Source: Camillea tinctor
Lineage: Eukaryota > Ascomycota > Sordariomycetes > Xylariales > Xylariaceae
DNA: 64,000 bases
Assembly: GCA_022578605.1 (NCBI GenBank)
Contig: MU394059.1
Span: 806,001 to 870,000 of the forward strand
Reading direction: 5' to 3'
In this document: piece by piece, positions 1 through 12,475 of the stretch
How positions within the stretch are numbered: the first letter of the stretch is position 1
Layout of the letters: the number at the start of each line of letters is the position of its first letter
The notes under the pieces: model-generated
What the model was told of the DNA's origin: nothing
The model's input: only the letters and a program-made list of their open reading frames with translations
Database searches by the model: none
Position numbers and translations under genes: made by a program

Positions 1-1885
1 AGAGAAGGAGGCCATGATGGCTCAATTAGCTGCTAAGGCTTACGAGACGAACTTGAAGGCTAGAGCCCTAGGCATTCGTCCTCGTTTGACAGCCGAGGCC
101 CTGATCGGAAACTCCCACGAAATCGCTTCCGCGGACGGCTCGCATGATCAAACTAAACCTGGCTATAATACTGTGGGACAGAATACTACGGCAGAATCAA
201 AGAGGGCTCAGGCGGCTACTCAAACTGACGAAATCGATTCAGAAGCCAGGGCTCTGCCTATCCGTACCCGCTCAACCCCTGACCAACCGGGTAATGGCAA
301 CACATCTACCGACAGTAACACCGCCGCTCCTAAAAAGCGCCAAAAGGGTGCTCTGAGTGTCACATTTGCTGACTCGGTTCCTCCTGATGCCTCTACAAAT
401 TCTTCTGCTGACCAGCCCTCCGGCTCCACTGACGACGATGACGACGATGACGATGTGATGGACGAGAGAACTTTGCTTGCTAGAAGACATATCCTTCGCA
501 TGAGATTTTTTGAAGCTTGGGAAAATTACACGGCAGAAAGGCTATCGAAAGTCAAGGAATTCGAAGTCGAACAACAAAACCAACGATTAGCGCAGACTAT
601 TCCGGTCTGGCGTGATGAGGCAGTCTCTCAAAAACACCGAATTCTTGCGCTCAATGCTGAACGTGCGAATTTCTACAACAGAACTACAAAAGTGCTTCCT
701 ATATGGAGGGAAAAGGCTCAGCAGGCCGTCGAGTACGAGGAAGAAGTCCTGGGACATTATGCTGAACGTGCCGACTATTATAATAAAACTACAAGAACGT
801 TACCTATACTACGGAGAAAAGCGCAGCAAGCTAAAGAACGGGAACAACTCCTAGAACACTACGCGAACCGTGCTAGTTTCTTTTATAGAGTGACCGAAGC
901 GTTACCTGTCTGGCGCAGCAAGGCTGCCGAGGCCGCAGAAAGACAGCAAGAGCTGGCATGTTATAGCGAACGTGCTGATTACTACTATAAGACCCACGAT
1001 ACCTTACAGGAATGGCGGAACATCGCCAAACAACGGCGAAAAGAAAGTCTAAAGGAAGCCCACTTGGAAACTCGCCGAATAGTCAAGAAAGGCATGGGAG
1101 AGCGGTGCATTAACCAATGGCGAGAGAAGCTACAGCCTAGTCTTGACCGTTCGGAGATGATGGATGCAAATCTCGAAGATGCCATTGCCGGCCGAGAAGC
1201 AAGGCAGAGTTGGCAGGCTTTACAGACATGGCGCAGTCGCGCTCAGGAAAAGATGAATGTAGCTTCTACCAGGGAGGTAATTGTCAAGGCGAATGCGTTG
1301 GAACAATGGCGAGAGAAATCCGCACTCTGTCAAGAAGTGCGGATTGAGGCCGAGGAGCGACGTGAAGACAGAGCTAAAAGCCGGGCGCTGAAGATATGGA
1401 ATTCTAGTTCAATCCAGAACGCAAATCGGCCGGACATGGTGGCGAATGCATTAGAAAAGAAGGAGAGGCGATTACTGCGATCAGGCTTCGAAGGGTGGTA
1501 TAGTAAAACAGCCGACAAACTGGTCCCAGTCGAGCTTTCGGATGGAAACTACAAGAGCGTGGATCAGGTGGTAGAAGATGCACGACGACAGTCATCGGAA
1601 AATCAAGTTCGAGGACTCTTCCATGCGTGGAAAGCGGCAGCTACCAACAAAAACAAGCAGGTAGTGAACAAACATGTAGAGGAAACATATGCACCAACAC
1701 CAGGACGACCGCATCTCTTCCTCGGTCCCCTCGGGAGAAGGGAGACCACAACGCCCTTAGCACCTGTACCAAACAGGGGCCCTTGGCAGCCTCGGGATTC
1801 GATCCTGGGCGGATCGGAGATGGTAGGGAGGGCCAGCCGATCGGGACGACCTAAGAGGAATTTGAGAGTATCATGGGCGGCATGA
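1..1885 (+). CDS. SFI1: Sfi1-like centrin-binding spindle pole body protein, 3' part (5' end outside window)
   Basis: The reading frame is open from the window edge to a TGA at 1883-1885, so only the C-terminal part (about 627 residues) is visible. The first in-frame ATG (14) is probably internal. The visible part starts with a disordered segment ending in an eight-Asp run, followed by a long charged alpha-helical region with Trp every 25-40 residues in contexts such as LPVWRDEA, LPIWREKA and LPVWRSKA. This is the signature of Sfi1 repeats, each of which binds one centrin (Cdc31) and together form the filament of the spindle pole body half-bridge needed for its duplication. Between about 650 and 1030 the repeats are unusually regular (period about 35 residues, with a recurring ERADYY block), and one has Leu in place of Trp. 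The C-terminus is basic and Pro-rich. The family call rests on repeat pattern only. Confidence 0.75.
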   Translation, partial: EKEAMMAQLAAKAYETNLKARALGIRPRLTAEALIGNSHEIASADGSHDQTKPGYNTVGQNTTAESKRAQAATQTDEIDSEARALPIRTRSTPDQPGNGNTSTDSNTAAPKKRQKGALSVTFADSVPPDASTNSSADQPSGSTDDDDDDDDVMDERTLLARRHILRMRFFEAWENYTAERLSKVKEFEVEQQNQRLAQTIPVWRDEAVSQKHRILALNAERANFYNRTTKVLPIWREKAQQAVEYEEEVLGHYAERADYYNKTTRTLPILRRKAQQAKEREQLLEHYANRASFFYRVTEALPVWRSKAAEAAERQQELACYSERADYYYKTHDTLQEWRNIAKQRRKESLKEAHLETRRIVKKGMGERCINQWREKLQPSLDRSEMMDANLEDAIAGREARQSWQALQTWRSRAQEKMNVASTREVIVKANALEQWREKSALCQEVRIEAEERREDRAKSRALKIWNSSSIQNANRPDMVANALEKKERRLLRSGFEGWYSKTADKLVPVELSDGNYKSVDQVVEDARRQSSENQVRGLFHAWKAAATNKNKQVVNKHVEETYAPTPGRPHLFLGPLGRRETTTPLAPVPNRGPWQPRDSILGGSEMVGRASRSGRPKRNLRVSWAA

Positions 1886-2704
1886 GGATTGGAGTGGCGC
1901 GGACGAGGTACGATATTATGATACCCATACATACATACATGTTCAGGATACGAAACATAGAGACGGAAAGCATGGAAAAGGAGTTGGTGAGAATTGTCGA
2001 ATATTGAATAGCTGTAGATAATTTTCAGGGGCAGCCTGTCGAATTGATGAACTCAAGTGGTGTAGAAGTTTATGTGTGCCTTGGGTGCCTATGTAGGTAC
2101 CTATTATTGATTATCCCGTGAAAAGGGGTTCAGGAGTTCCCATGCCCCCCTATCTATGTATTAGATAGTCACCTACTCGTTTAGGGGTAATGACCTGGAA
2201 TTTTAGGTCAGCAGACTTACTTTGTAGCTAGGTTCTGTACATCTAGGTAAGGGAACTCGGTTCCAGTTAACCTATACGTACCAATTGACCCCACGTCATG
2301 GTGCATCAAGGGCCTCCTTAGGTAATTTCGGAGCTCTACGTTGCAGGTGATTGACCTTCAACTCTAAACTGCACAAGCTACCTGGACTTACTTCGCACCT
2401 CTTCTACTTTCTACTTTCTACTTTTTTTACTGCACTTAACTTTTGCTTTTACCACTTCTCATTCCACACTCGAGAACTTCCATAAGCTTGGCAATTTCTG
2501 ACTAGGTTAGGCAATTGGAAACCTAACTGGACAATAGGTGTCACTAAGCGACGTCAGCTTTGTTAAGATCTCGTTCTATCTAAAAAAGACTCTCCCTGAA
2601 ATACGCCATCGCGAAACGCGCCTATTCTTCCCAACACCCCGACTCAGCCGCTCATACCCCAGAATCCCCAGCGATGTTAGCCTCGGACCACGCGCGCAAA
2701 TAGT
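1886..2704 (+). other. Intergenic: SFI1-like 3' flank and RAV1 promoter region
   Basis: No coding sequence recognised. The stretch carries several TAGGTA/TACCTA words and a pyrimidine tract of repeated TTTCTAC near 2403-2425. The last 100 bases before the RAV1 start are C-rich, as is common for leaders in these fungi. Confidence 0.5.
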
Positions 2705-5700
2705 ATGAGGGTAATCCTTCCGGGTAAGCCTGAAGCTAGCCTTCAAGCCATCTCGACAGGTTACTGGGACGGGAAGCGCATCGTCGTATACATCACCGGC
2801 AACGCCTTAGCTATTCTCTCCGATCCTGTCACCATCCTACAGACCATATACGACGATGACGAGCGAAAGCTAGATGCCGTATCCTTCGACGAGTCTTCGG
2901 GGAAGATAGCGACATGCACCGACAGCACTATACGGGTCTACCGGCCTTTGGGTCACGCCGATGATTCCCTCAAGGTTAGACTCCCTGGCAAACCTACCGA
3001 TACATGATGTCCACGGTCCGCTGATTGTTTTTTAGTGGGCTTTACAAGCTTCTTTTGAGGTCGACAAAGCTTCGACACCCGCGACCTTGTCATGGGGTAG
3101 CTCTGAAGAGCTCCTCGTCGGACGATCCTCTCTCTGGCTCTACGATACGGCTTCGACACCCCCCTCCTGCCATTGGCGACAAGAACTAGCGACTCCCGTG
3201 AAAGCCGCGAACCTATCATATGATTCTTCATATATCGCATCTATTGGGTATCATGATCGCTTGGTCAAAGTATGGCGCAGACTCAACTTCGGCTCTGAAG
3301 AGGTGCACTTCGACTTTGGCTATCTACCACATCCTCGCGCCGTCACGAATTTGCAATGGCGCAAGCCTTTTCACGTCGAACAGACTATCGAAAACGTCCT
3401 CTACACTGTTTGCGCCGATGCTCATATGCGCGTATGGACCGGCGCGGATAGTCACAGTCGCCAACTGCTGCGTCTATGGGGAAAGCTAGACCTAGCAAAG
3501 GCGATTCCTGACGAATCTGAGGATGGCAGACAGCCCATAAGGTGGGCGTTCATAATTAGCCAGCGAGATCTTGCCAATGCGACGGAGAAGGCTGTTCAAG
3601 AAAGAGGCGATGGCCAAGAAAAGGAGGATGTCGCGTTACAATACCTGCTGTCTATCGCCAATAGGGACACCGAGATTTGCGTCATCTTCGATGGTCGCGG
3701 GAGTATGTCGGCTTGGGCATTGGAGAATATCAGTAGCAAGTCCAAGGGTGGCAGGAACGTGGATAACATCGCATATGTAAAATCAAAGGACTTCGAGTTT
3801 CTGGGATCCTCGGCTCTAGCACCCCATGTCGAGATACTTAGCTATTGCAACAAAAACCTGGGGAATCTTCACATGCTCTTCCATCATTTTGATGGGCAGG
3901 TGGAAGTGTTCGAGAGTAGCATTGCAGACCTCCTAGACCCAACTTCCAAGACGGGCCGCCTGGCTCACCGGACGACGTGGTCCGGACATTCTGGCTCGAT
4001 TAAGAAGATAGTACGGAATTTCAGTGGGCGCGCCATCGTATCCCGGACGGAAAAAGGAGAGAGTATAGTATGGAATCATACTGCTCTGAAATCAGGAAAT
4101 AAGCTGCTGCGCCATAATGTCATTCCAGAGACACGGCATATCCATCGGATAGGCCTCTTAAGAGGCGGCAGATTCGTGATATTCTTGCACCATGATAGCA
4201 TCGCGGTGTGGGACTGCAGAGGCCCAAAACACACTCTGCTAGCCGACCGCAAGTATAATGTTCCTGGGAAGCCTCTCTGTGTCCTGAGGCTGCCTCGTCG
4301 AGATCTGAATGATATTTCCGTTGCCCATGTGGCCACCATAACCTCAGAGCAGCAGGGGATCGTATGGGAGATCCATCTTCCTTTAGGTTCTAGGGATGAT
4401 GCTGAATCAAATGTGAAAGCTCACGATGAACCTATCCGAGAATTCTGCACCTTCAAATTGGATGATGCAGGAGATCTTGCTTATGTCCTACCAGTCGATC
4501 CTGCAGGCGCCACGCCTGTAGTGTCCGGCTTCCTAGATGTTTTTGCCCGTGATGTTGCTGTCTCGTACACCCACGGAGGTCGTGTGGAGTTTTGGACCGC
4601 TAGAGTTCACCCGGAGCGGAACCGCGTTGAGTGGCTTTCAACTGCCGCAATGGAGACGGGCATGATGGAGCCTGCGTTGGTGAGTGGCAGTACAATGAAG
4701 AAGGTCGCTCTGGTTAACCAGAGCCGGTCGCAATTGACGATCTGGGACATCCGAGGAGCTCGGTTAGAGTATGAGCAAGACTTTGAGAGCCACAATACCG
4801 TACAAGACCTCGATTGGACTTCGACACCTGATTCTCAGTCTATCCTCTCAGTCGGCTTTCCGTTCCGGGTTGTCCTCCTCTCGCAAATGCGCTTTGACTA
4901 CCTGAATAAGGGGCCTGCGTGGGCACCCATTCGGGAGATCAATATCCGTGATTATACACCACATCCCATCGGGGATTCGACCTGGCTGAGTGATGGAAGT
5001 CTAATAATTGGCGCTGGCAACCAGCTGTTCCTCTACGATAGGAGATTTGAGACTACAAGCCGTTTGATATCTCACGCTCGAATACCTGTTCACAAGGACG
5101 GAACACGAGACTTGTTTGAAGTGGTCCAAAAGATGAATGGGCCATTGCCCATATTTCATCCGCAATTTCTTAGTCAGTGCATGATAGTAGGTAAGAATGC
5201 GGCAGTACAACGGGTGCTATTGGCCCTCAATCATACATTGAAGTATCACGTTGAAGGTGATATAATCGATGATTACCTAGGCCTTGATCTAGCCGAGTTT
5301 TACATGAGAGACAACACATCTACACATGCTAATGGACACAACCCGGGGTACTTTGTCCGCCAGACATCTTATGATGACAGTGAGGTTTTCTCGGAAGATG
5401 TTGCATTACATATATGCGAGAAGCTTCAGAATATAACGCTCCCGCAACTCTCCGGTCATGAGCAGATCCAACTTCTCGATATTGTCGAATGCGCCGGTGT
5501 AGTAGAAAAGCAGCGGCGGTCCATGGATGAGAACGGGGCTAGATTCATGCTTTTCTTCCGGCAGCATGCTTTGAGAAAAGGAAGGACAAGCGAGATTCAC
5601 ATGTCTTGGAGGGAAATAAACTGGGCCTACCATTCTACCAGCCAGGATATACTAAAAGATTTCGTGTCGCGGCAATATCACGGGACTATGTTATGGGAGA

Positions 5701-7043
5701 ATGCGAGAGAAAGCGGCATGTTCATGTGGCTCACCGATGCGGCCGCCGTAGTAAGTCAAGTTCAAGTCCTTAGAGAGGTGGGTGATATGATGAACAGAGA
5801 ATCTTAACTTTTGGAAAAACAGAAAGCGCAATTTGAGATCATAGCTCGCAACGAGTATACTAGAAGCGAGTTCAAGAACCCCGTCGACTGTAGTCTCTTC
5901 TACCTTGCTCTGAAGAAGAAGGCGGTACTCCAGGGCCTCTGGCGCATGGCGAGCTGGAACAAAGAGCAAAGGGCTACGCAGCGGCTCCTTGCGAATAATT
6001 TTGAAGATCCCAAATGGAGGACTACAGCATTGAAGAACGCCTATGCCTTGCTTAGCAAACGGCGATTTGGTAAGTTTGTTGATGTATTACGATAATATGC
6101 TATACGCGTGCTCACATAACACTCCCCTTCCATAGAATATGCGACCGCCTTCTTTCTCCTTGCGGATCACCTGCAGGATGCTGTGAACGTGTGCCTAAAC
6201 CAGATCAAGGACCTCCAGCTCGCCATCGCTATCACACGGGTTTATGAGGGTGATAACGGGCCCACTCTCAGGAAGCTTCTGGAAAACGAGGTCCTTACCA
6301 TCGCTGCCCAGGAGGGGAACCGGTGGCTGGCATCTTGGGCGTTCTGGATGCTGAAGCGGAGGGACATGGCCGTCCGGGCACTTGTTGTGAGTCCTTTCTT
6401 TCATGATTTCTCTCTTTCTCTCTCTCTCTCTCGCGCGCCTAAGGGTTCTTGAAAACTAATAAAAATGAACATAATAGACACCAGTATATACGCTACTAGA
6501 AACACCGGCCTCGCCAGATATCAAGGCCAAGCTGTTCCTCACCGACGACCCCGCGCTCGTAGTGTTGTATTCGCAGCTCCGGCAGCAGACGCTGCAGACA
6601 CTGCGCGGGGCAACTAAGGTCACGCCGAGGGTAGAGTGGGAGTTTGTCATGCACAACGCCGGGCTGTACGACCGCATGGGTTGTGATCTGCTTGGGCTTG
6701 ATCTAGGTAAGTTTGAACGATACCTGAATTCTCTGCTCTTTTGTTCCTGTCTTCTGGTTTGGGAGGAAGAATTTGCTTCTAATCGTATCATCTTTTTCTC
6801 TCTCTAGTCCGCAACTGGGAGTTCTTCCGGCATCACACGCCGACTATGCCACCGACAACGTCGTCAGCGGCTTTCGAAGACGACGTGATCGATCCCACGA
6901 AATTGCTCCGCCGCCGCCCTTCGCTCGTCGTCCAGGACTTGCCCATGAAGCCTGTTGTCATGGCGGACAGGACGAAGGCGGCCCAGCCCAGCACGTTCCA
7001 GGAGCCAGATGCGAACTCGCTGCTCGATAGCTTTGGGTTTTAG
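2705..7043 (+). CDS. RAV1: Rav1-type subunit of the RAVE complex (V-ATPase assembly), six exons
   Basis: Model: 2705-2974, 3036-5750, 5823-6069, 6136-6386, 6478-6706, 6808-7043, giving 1315 residues. All introns are GT-AG with matching phases. Rav1 acts with Rav2 and Skp1 in the RAVE complex, which promotes reassembly of the V1 and V0 sectors of the vacuolar ATPase; animal DmX/rabconnectin proteins are related. The N-terminal two thirds read as WD-type beta-propellers (for example the LVKVWRR and MRVWTG blocks). The Rav1 C-terminal domain is clear across the exon 2-3 junction, with the conserved ARNEYTRSEFKNPVDCSLFY and GLWRMASWNKEQ segments. The ATG at 2705 follows an in-frame stop directly. 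Intron 4 (6387-6477) contains a CT microsatellite. The C-terminal tail (exon 6) is poorly conserved and disordered. Confidence 0.9.
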
Positions 7044-8960
7044 GGCTACGTGCTACGATACAGAGAATACACATATATTACTTTTATCTTGTAGGATGAC
7101 ACACTGCGATGATGGAAAAGTTAGATATGAGTACTATTGTTATTTAGACATGTAGGAAATACGGGGGTGGGGATTTAGATGTAGTAGTATCAGTAACGAT
7201 GTTGGTGTTCGTATTTATCTATATCACACAGAAGATGGGCTAAAGGGAGATAAAAGAAGAATTGATAGTTCTGATTATTGTTGTTATTACCTTCTATGTT
7301 TTTGGAACGCATTTTCACACAGTTTAAAGGGGCCTAGTAGATGGAATGGGTGGATTGGCAGTGGGAGGTATTGACATAAAGATATACCGTCTATTTTGGG
7401 TAATTCCGGTTTCTCAAATCCATTTTTTTTACCCTTGCAACCAGACTTTTTACGCAGATCAACCAGGAAAAAAAAGCAAGTAACGCGGTGGGGCCAACCA
7501 AAAGTCGAGATTTTGCAGAGGTGCCATTAATGCTTTGTTACTATCCAATGAAAAATACCTACTCCCGGTTGATCTACGTAAAAAGACTGGTTGCAGGGGT
7601 AAAAAAAGTGGATTTGAGAAACCGGTATTACCCAAAATAGACGGTATTGGTTTGGGATAAGAAGAGGATTAGGGTAGCTTGGGTACGTAATAAAAGGAAA
7701 AGAGACTTTATGAAATATTGAAATATGAGTCCTCACAATCCAATCATCGTTTGTCTTCTTTTTAATTCATCATGAAAAATATGAAGTCGCGTATTAAGGG
7801 GAAAAGGAGGGATGAAAGGGGGGCATGTGCGTGTAAGTCATTCAATTGTACTTTATACTTTTGTACTATTCAAGCTATATTCCGTACATAACTACAATAA
7901 GTATTAAGTTTAAACGTTGTATAAATGCCAGTAACCTAGTTGGCACGGTAAACCCGATTGGTTGGCGAAAGGGGAAAAGAAGGAGGAAGAGGAGATTGAA
8001 CCCAGAAAATCTCTTGGCGACCCCGTCGATCTTACATTTTCATCAATTCGATTGAGGGTCAAGTAGATTAGCTTAGAACCCTCGCCTCGATTGGAATGTG
8101 AAAGTGAGAATGTGGGAACGGAGCGGACGGACAAAGAGAATTATATCTCCGAGTTATCCTTTTCCTTTTCTTCCTTTCTTTGAGGATGGGAAAGTCTTGG
8201 CTTCATATCACCAGGTCTCATTCTTTGGTCATCAGGTCTTAGACAATACGGGTGCTACGTTAAAGCCTACCTAACTAGGTAGTCAGTTGATATTTATTAG
8301 GTAGGTCAATGCTAGGTTTTTAGTGTAGTTAGGTACATGACTTCAAGCTATAAGTATGCTGCAGGGTTAGAATCAGCCTAATAATAATTCCCCTAGCTTC
8401 AATATATATACTCCGTATGCCAGGTTTGATTTACATAGTATCTAGGTTAGATACTTATCACCGCTCTCTCTTCACTCACTATCCTTTGCATCGTCTTCTT
8501 TATTTCATTTTTATAATTTTTTATAATCTTCGCCTTTATACACCGTTTATCTTGGATCACGCTTATTATAAAGTAAAACGGCTTACATTTATACGTAGTC
8601 CGCTGACATTTATTAATTTCCCGCCGGAAGCGAAGAACGGCAGTAGCTTACTAATTGCCTAAAGTCCATCAAGGGTGTAGGTAAAATAGTGAGTAATAGC
8701 ACTTTATCTAGTTGTCAATCCCTTATCATTACCCTATAGTTACCGACATACTATCACCTAACCCTTACCTATCTCATCCAACCTCCCCCAACTTATATAT
8801 CTTCATCTCATCTTTCAACAACATCTCTCACCACATATCACTTATATAAATAAACTTATAATTATAATTATATATATACTCCGCATACCTATATGTATCC
8901 AAGTCAAGGTAAAAACTAACTAAGTCGAAACAAAGTTATATCGATTAACTTATATAAACC
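7044..8960 (+). other. Intergenic: RAV1 3' flank, MITE, OPT promoter region
   Basis: No gene recognised. It holds the foldback element described separately (7387-7644), a run of TAGGTA-type words around 8260-8340, and a strongly AT-rich segment with TATATATA at about 8869-8878, just upstream of the transporter gene. Short open frames here lack protein-like composition. Confidence 0.5.
7387..7644. mobile_element. Foldback MITE with about 81-bp terminal inverted repeats and TA target duplication
   Basis: The sequence from 7387 inward (CCGTCTATTTTGGGTAAT) recurs as its reverse complement ending at 7644. The similarity runs for about 81 bases per arm with only a handful of mismatches; the arms are roughly 7387-7467 and 7564-7644. 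About 95 bases of unrelated sequence lie between them. Both outer ends abut TA (7385-7386 and 7645-7646), the target duplication typical of Tc1/mariner/pogo (Fot1-like) elements. There is no coding capacity, so this is best read as a non-autonomous element that would depend on a transposase elsewhere. The few differences between the arms suggest it is old or was mutated after insertion. The family name is inference. Confidence 0.85.
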
Positions 8961-11709
8961 ATGGCACCGGACAGAGGAGGACGACACAGCACCATGGATC
9001 CTCACCGTGACCACCCATCCTCGCCATCTCCGCAAGCGGAACCTCTCCCTGGCGCCAACCTCAACACCAATTCCGATGCCGACCCGACCAAAACGACCAA
9101 GTACCTCCCGGAAGGCCGCCACTTCACCGTGCGCGGCGTCGCGGCGGGTCTCGCCGTCGGCCTCGTCATCTGCTTCTCTAACATGTACTTCGGCCTGCAG
9201 ACGGGCTGGGTCAGCATGATGACCATGCCGGCGAGCCTGCTGGGCTTCGGCATTTTCCGCACCCTCTCGCGCCACCTGAGCTTCCCCTTCTCGCCCGTCG
9301 AGAACGTGCTTGTGCAGAGCGTGGCCGGGGGCATGGCGATCATGCCCTTGGGGTGTGGATTTGTTGGTGTGGTGAGTTGACTTTTTTTTTTTTTTTTAAA
9401 AACGGTGACGATGAAACGTGGGTGGAGTATGAGGAGAGAGGGGCGGGGTTATAGGTAGGTGGTTTGAGTTGAGGAACTTAGTGAGCGACGAGTGATGGGT
9501 GAAGAAGGGGGGGAACTACGGATAGTTCATGAGATATAATGAGTTGATCGTAAGCTAACCTGAGATCGTGATGTAGATGCCGGCAATGGAATACCTATTG
9601 AAACCTTCGGAGCAGGGTCCTTTACATCTGAGTATGTGGAAGTTGATCATCTGGTCTTTAGGCCTTTGCTATTTTGGTGTCGTATTCGCTGTGCCACTGT
9701 AAGTCACTTAGATGAATCTATTCATATATGATCCCGACAAATGTTAGGTTAGATGCTGACTTGGAGAGCAGCCGGCGTCAAGTGATCATAAGAGAGCAGC
9801 TCAAGTTTCCCAGTGGCTTTAGTACAGCCGTGCTCATAGGCGTGCTCCACGGCAAGGGCCAGACGCAGAACAGTGGTGCTTTGGATTCTTCGAAGGCAGC
9901 TACTTTCGGGAGTTTAGCTCTCGAGAACCGTCCGCTTATAGAACCCCAAGCTATAGGTAACGAGGACAGCCAAACTAACGCAGTGGATGGTCCATCGCGT
10001 ATGGAGGTAGAACAGAAGTACAACTGGGGGTCTAACATACGCCTACTGTTGGTAACTTTTGGTGTTTCTGGTTTTTACACCCTTTGCACATATTTCTTTC
10101 CTGCGCTGCGCAATCTTCCCATCTTTGGGACTGTCGCCGCCAACACATGGCTTTGGACCTTGAACCCAAGTTTTGCCTACGTTGGCCAGGGGATCATAAT
10201 GGGGCCGTCAACGACCATTCACATGCTGTTAGGCGCTATAATTGGTTGGGGTGTCCTGTCACCCCTAGCAAAATACCGAGGGTGGGCGCCCGGTCCAATC
10301 GACGACTGGGAGACGGGAAGTAAAGGGTGGATTGTCTGGACATCTTTGGCTATCATGCTGGCGGATGCTGTGATAAGTCTAGGCATCATTGCTTTCCAAC
10401 CTATCGTTGAGCGTGGCCCCGCCCTGTATCTTACCGCTAGACAGAATTACCAACGAGGCGGATGGAAAGCCCTGTTTCAACGTCAGCCTCATGGGTATAC
10501 AGCCCTTCAGGCTGACGAGGGTGATCTAGGACCTTCGAATCTGAGTAGCAACTCGACATCTGTAGCTATAGATACGGACAGTTTACCGAGTCCTACACTC
10601 GAGCGTCGAGACCCCTTCGAGACACACGCCCATCAGCGGAAGGCCTGGGACCATGATGATGCACCACCCGAACAACTCGTTGGCAACCGGACTGTTAGCA
10701 TCGGGCTCGTCCTCTCGGTGCTCTTCTGTATCGCTAGTATCCATATCACATTCGGCAATCTAGTGCCCCTATATGCCACGGTCATTGCCGTTTTCATGGC
10801 TATGATCCTCAGCATTATGGGAGTAAGAGCCCTGGGCGAGACGGACCTGAACCCAGTTTCAGGCATCAGCAAACTAGCACAGCTCTTCTTTGCCCTTATC
10901 ATCCCGCAGTCGCACAAGTCCAGCGTGCTCATAAACCTCATAGCAGGTGCTGTGTCCGAGGCCGGAGCGCTGCAGGCGGGCGACTTGATGCAGGATCTCA
11001 AAACAGGACATCTCCTAGGGGCAGCGCCGCGTGCCCAGTTCTGGGGTCAGATTATTGGTGCCACAGTTGGAGCGGTAGTGAGTGCCTTCATCTACCGTCT
11101 GTACACGGCCGTTTATGAAGTTCCCGGGGACCTGTTTCAGGTACCAACGGCGTTCGTATGGATCTTCACGGCCCGGCTTGTGACGGGTAAGGGACTGCCG
11201 CACATGGCACGCGAGTTCGCCATAGGTGCGGCTGCCATTTTCGCGGTCCTTACGGCAGTGCGTGCGAAGGGGGTCGGAAGCAAGTGGCATGCCTATATTC
11301 CAGGGGGTATCGCCGTCGCCGTCGGTAAGTGATATGCTGACATGAATCCTCTACTATCCAATGCATCTTATAGCCAATCTCATTTGTGGAACTATGCACT
11401 AATGCAATATATTTATAGGCATGTATAATGTCCCTTCCTTCACCTTGGCGAGGACGGTGGGAGGACTGATGAGTTGGTACTGGAGGGTGCACTTGGGGAA
11501 ACAGGACACGCCGCTAATCGTGCTCGCGTCGGTAAGTACTAGCCACTGCTACATATCCGGAGAAAGCAGGGTTCCGAAGAGCTTGACTAACGGTTGTGCG
11601 CGCGCACGTGTGTGTGCGCCTGTGAACTACATAGGGTTTCATTCTAGGAGAGGGGTTCTTGAGTATAGTGAACCTGATACTGCAGAGCGCCCAAGTGCCT
11701 CACTTATAA
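8961..11709 (+). CDS. OPT-family (YSL-like branch) oligopeptide/metal-chelate transporter, five exons
   Basis: Model: 8961-9371, 9577-9698, 9772-11324, 11419-11531, 11635-11709, giving 757 residues with all phases consistent. The protein has a hydrophilic N-terminus, then many hydrophobic segments. Conserved OPT blocks include RHFTVRGVAAGLAVG, SNMYFGLQTGWVSMM, REQLKFPSG, and GETDLNPVSGISKLAQ; the end, GEGFLSIVNLILQSAQVPHL, is a typical OPT terminus. It resembles the yeast YGL114W branch, which is closer to plant YSL transporters than to the peptide transporter Opt1. The substrate cannot be read from sequence. A hydrophilic loop of about 100 residues (near 10480-10680) interrupts the membrane segments. 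Translation could also begin at the ATG at 8994, 11 codons in. No siderophore or peptidase gene sits next to it. Confidence 0.88.
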
Positions 11710-12475
11710 ATGTCATGTGCTCAAGTGTGGATTCTTTCAGCGGCACATATATATCTGGAACGGATTATAGACGAGAAAATAGAAGATGCATGACATGCAG
11801 AAGTGAAAAATCGGGTTCATCTAGCGATTATGATTCGGCGTGTTATGCCAACTTTGTGTGTATGAGGGAGGTATATGAGCATCGACTTACATCCAGAGCA
11901 CTTCTGATCCACCACATCCCGTGGACTCGTACCACACATACATAAACATAGCTCCTAGTACCGGAGGCGTAGATGTGCTTCTCCAAAGAAAATACCACCT
12001 ACCTACATGGAGCAGATGCATAAGGTCGAGGTCGGGTAAATAGAAAAAAGTCGTTGCGTATACTATTCGGTTGTGTCGGTGGTTGTCGGTCATGGTTTCG
12101 GGGTATTGTCGACTTTGGAGACACAAGCAAACCCCCCTATTGAGTCTACTGGAGTGTTGATCCCAGGATCCCAGGCCGGTGGAACGAATAGTTTTACCCA
12201 GCCCCGCTCCCCCCTTAAGAAAAAAAAATCATGCCACTTCGTTGAGGATGGCGGGGTTAAAAGTATTTATTATATTTTATTACACTTATTTGTTTAAGCT
12301 TGTGATATATAAAACTTAAGTATTTAAAAGCCCCTCAACGTGCACCTCTTCTTTAAACTTCGGGTGTGCGAGGTAAACCTGGAATAGTTTGAAGAAAAGA
12401 CAGAATAAGAGGAAGAGGGAATAAACCCGAAAAGAAAAGACAAACTTCAAAAGTTCTACAAACAAAACCGTCAAG
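11710..12475 (+). other. Intergenic between OPT transporter and DLH-like gene
   Basis: No coding sequence recognised. It contains an A-rich tract at about 12220-12230 and an AT-rich stretch around 12260-12330. An open frame overlapping the end of the transporter (11421-11945) is a read-through of exon 4 into intron and 3' flank. Confidence 0.45.
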
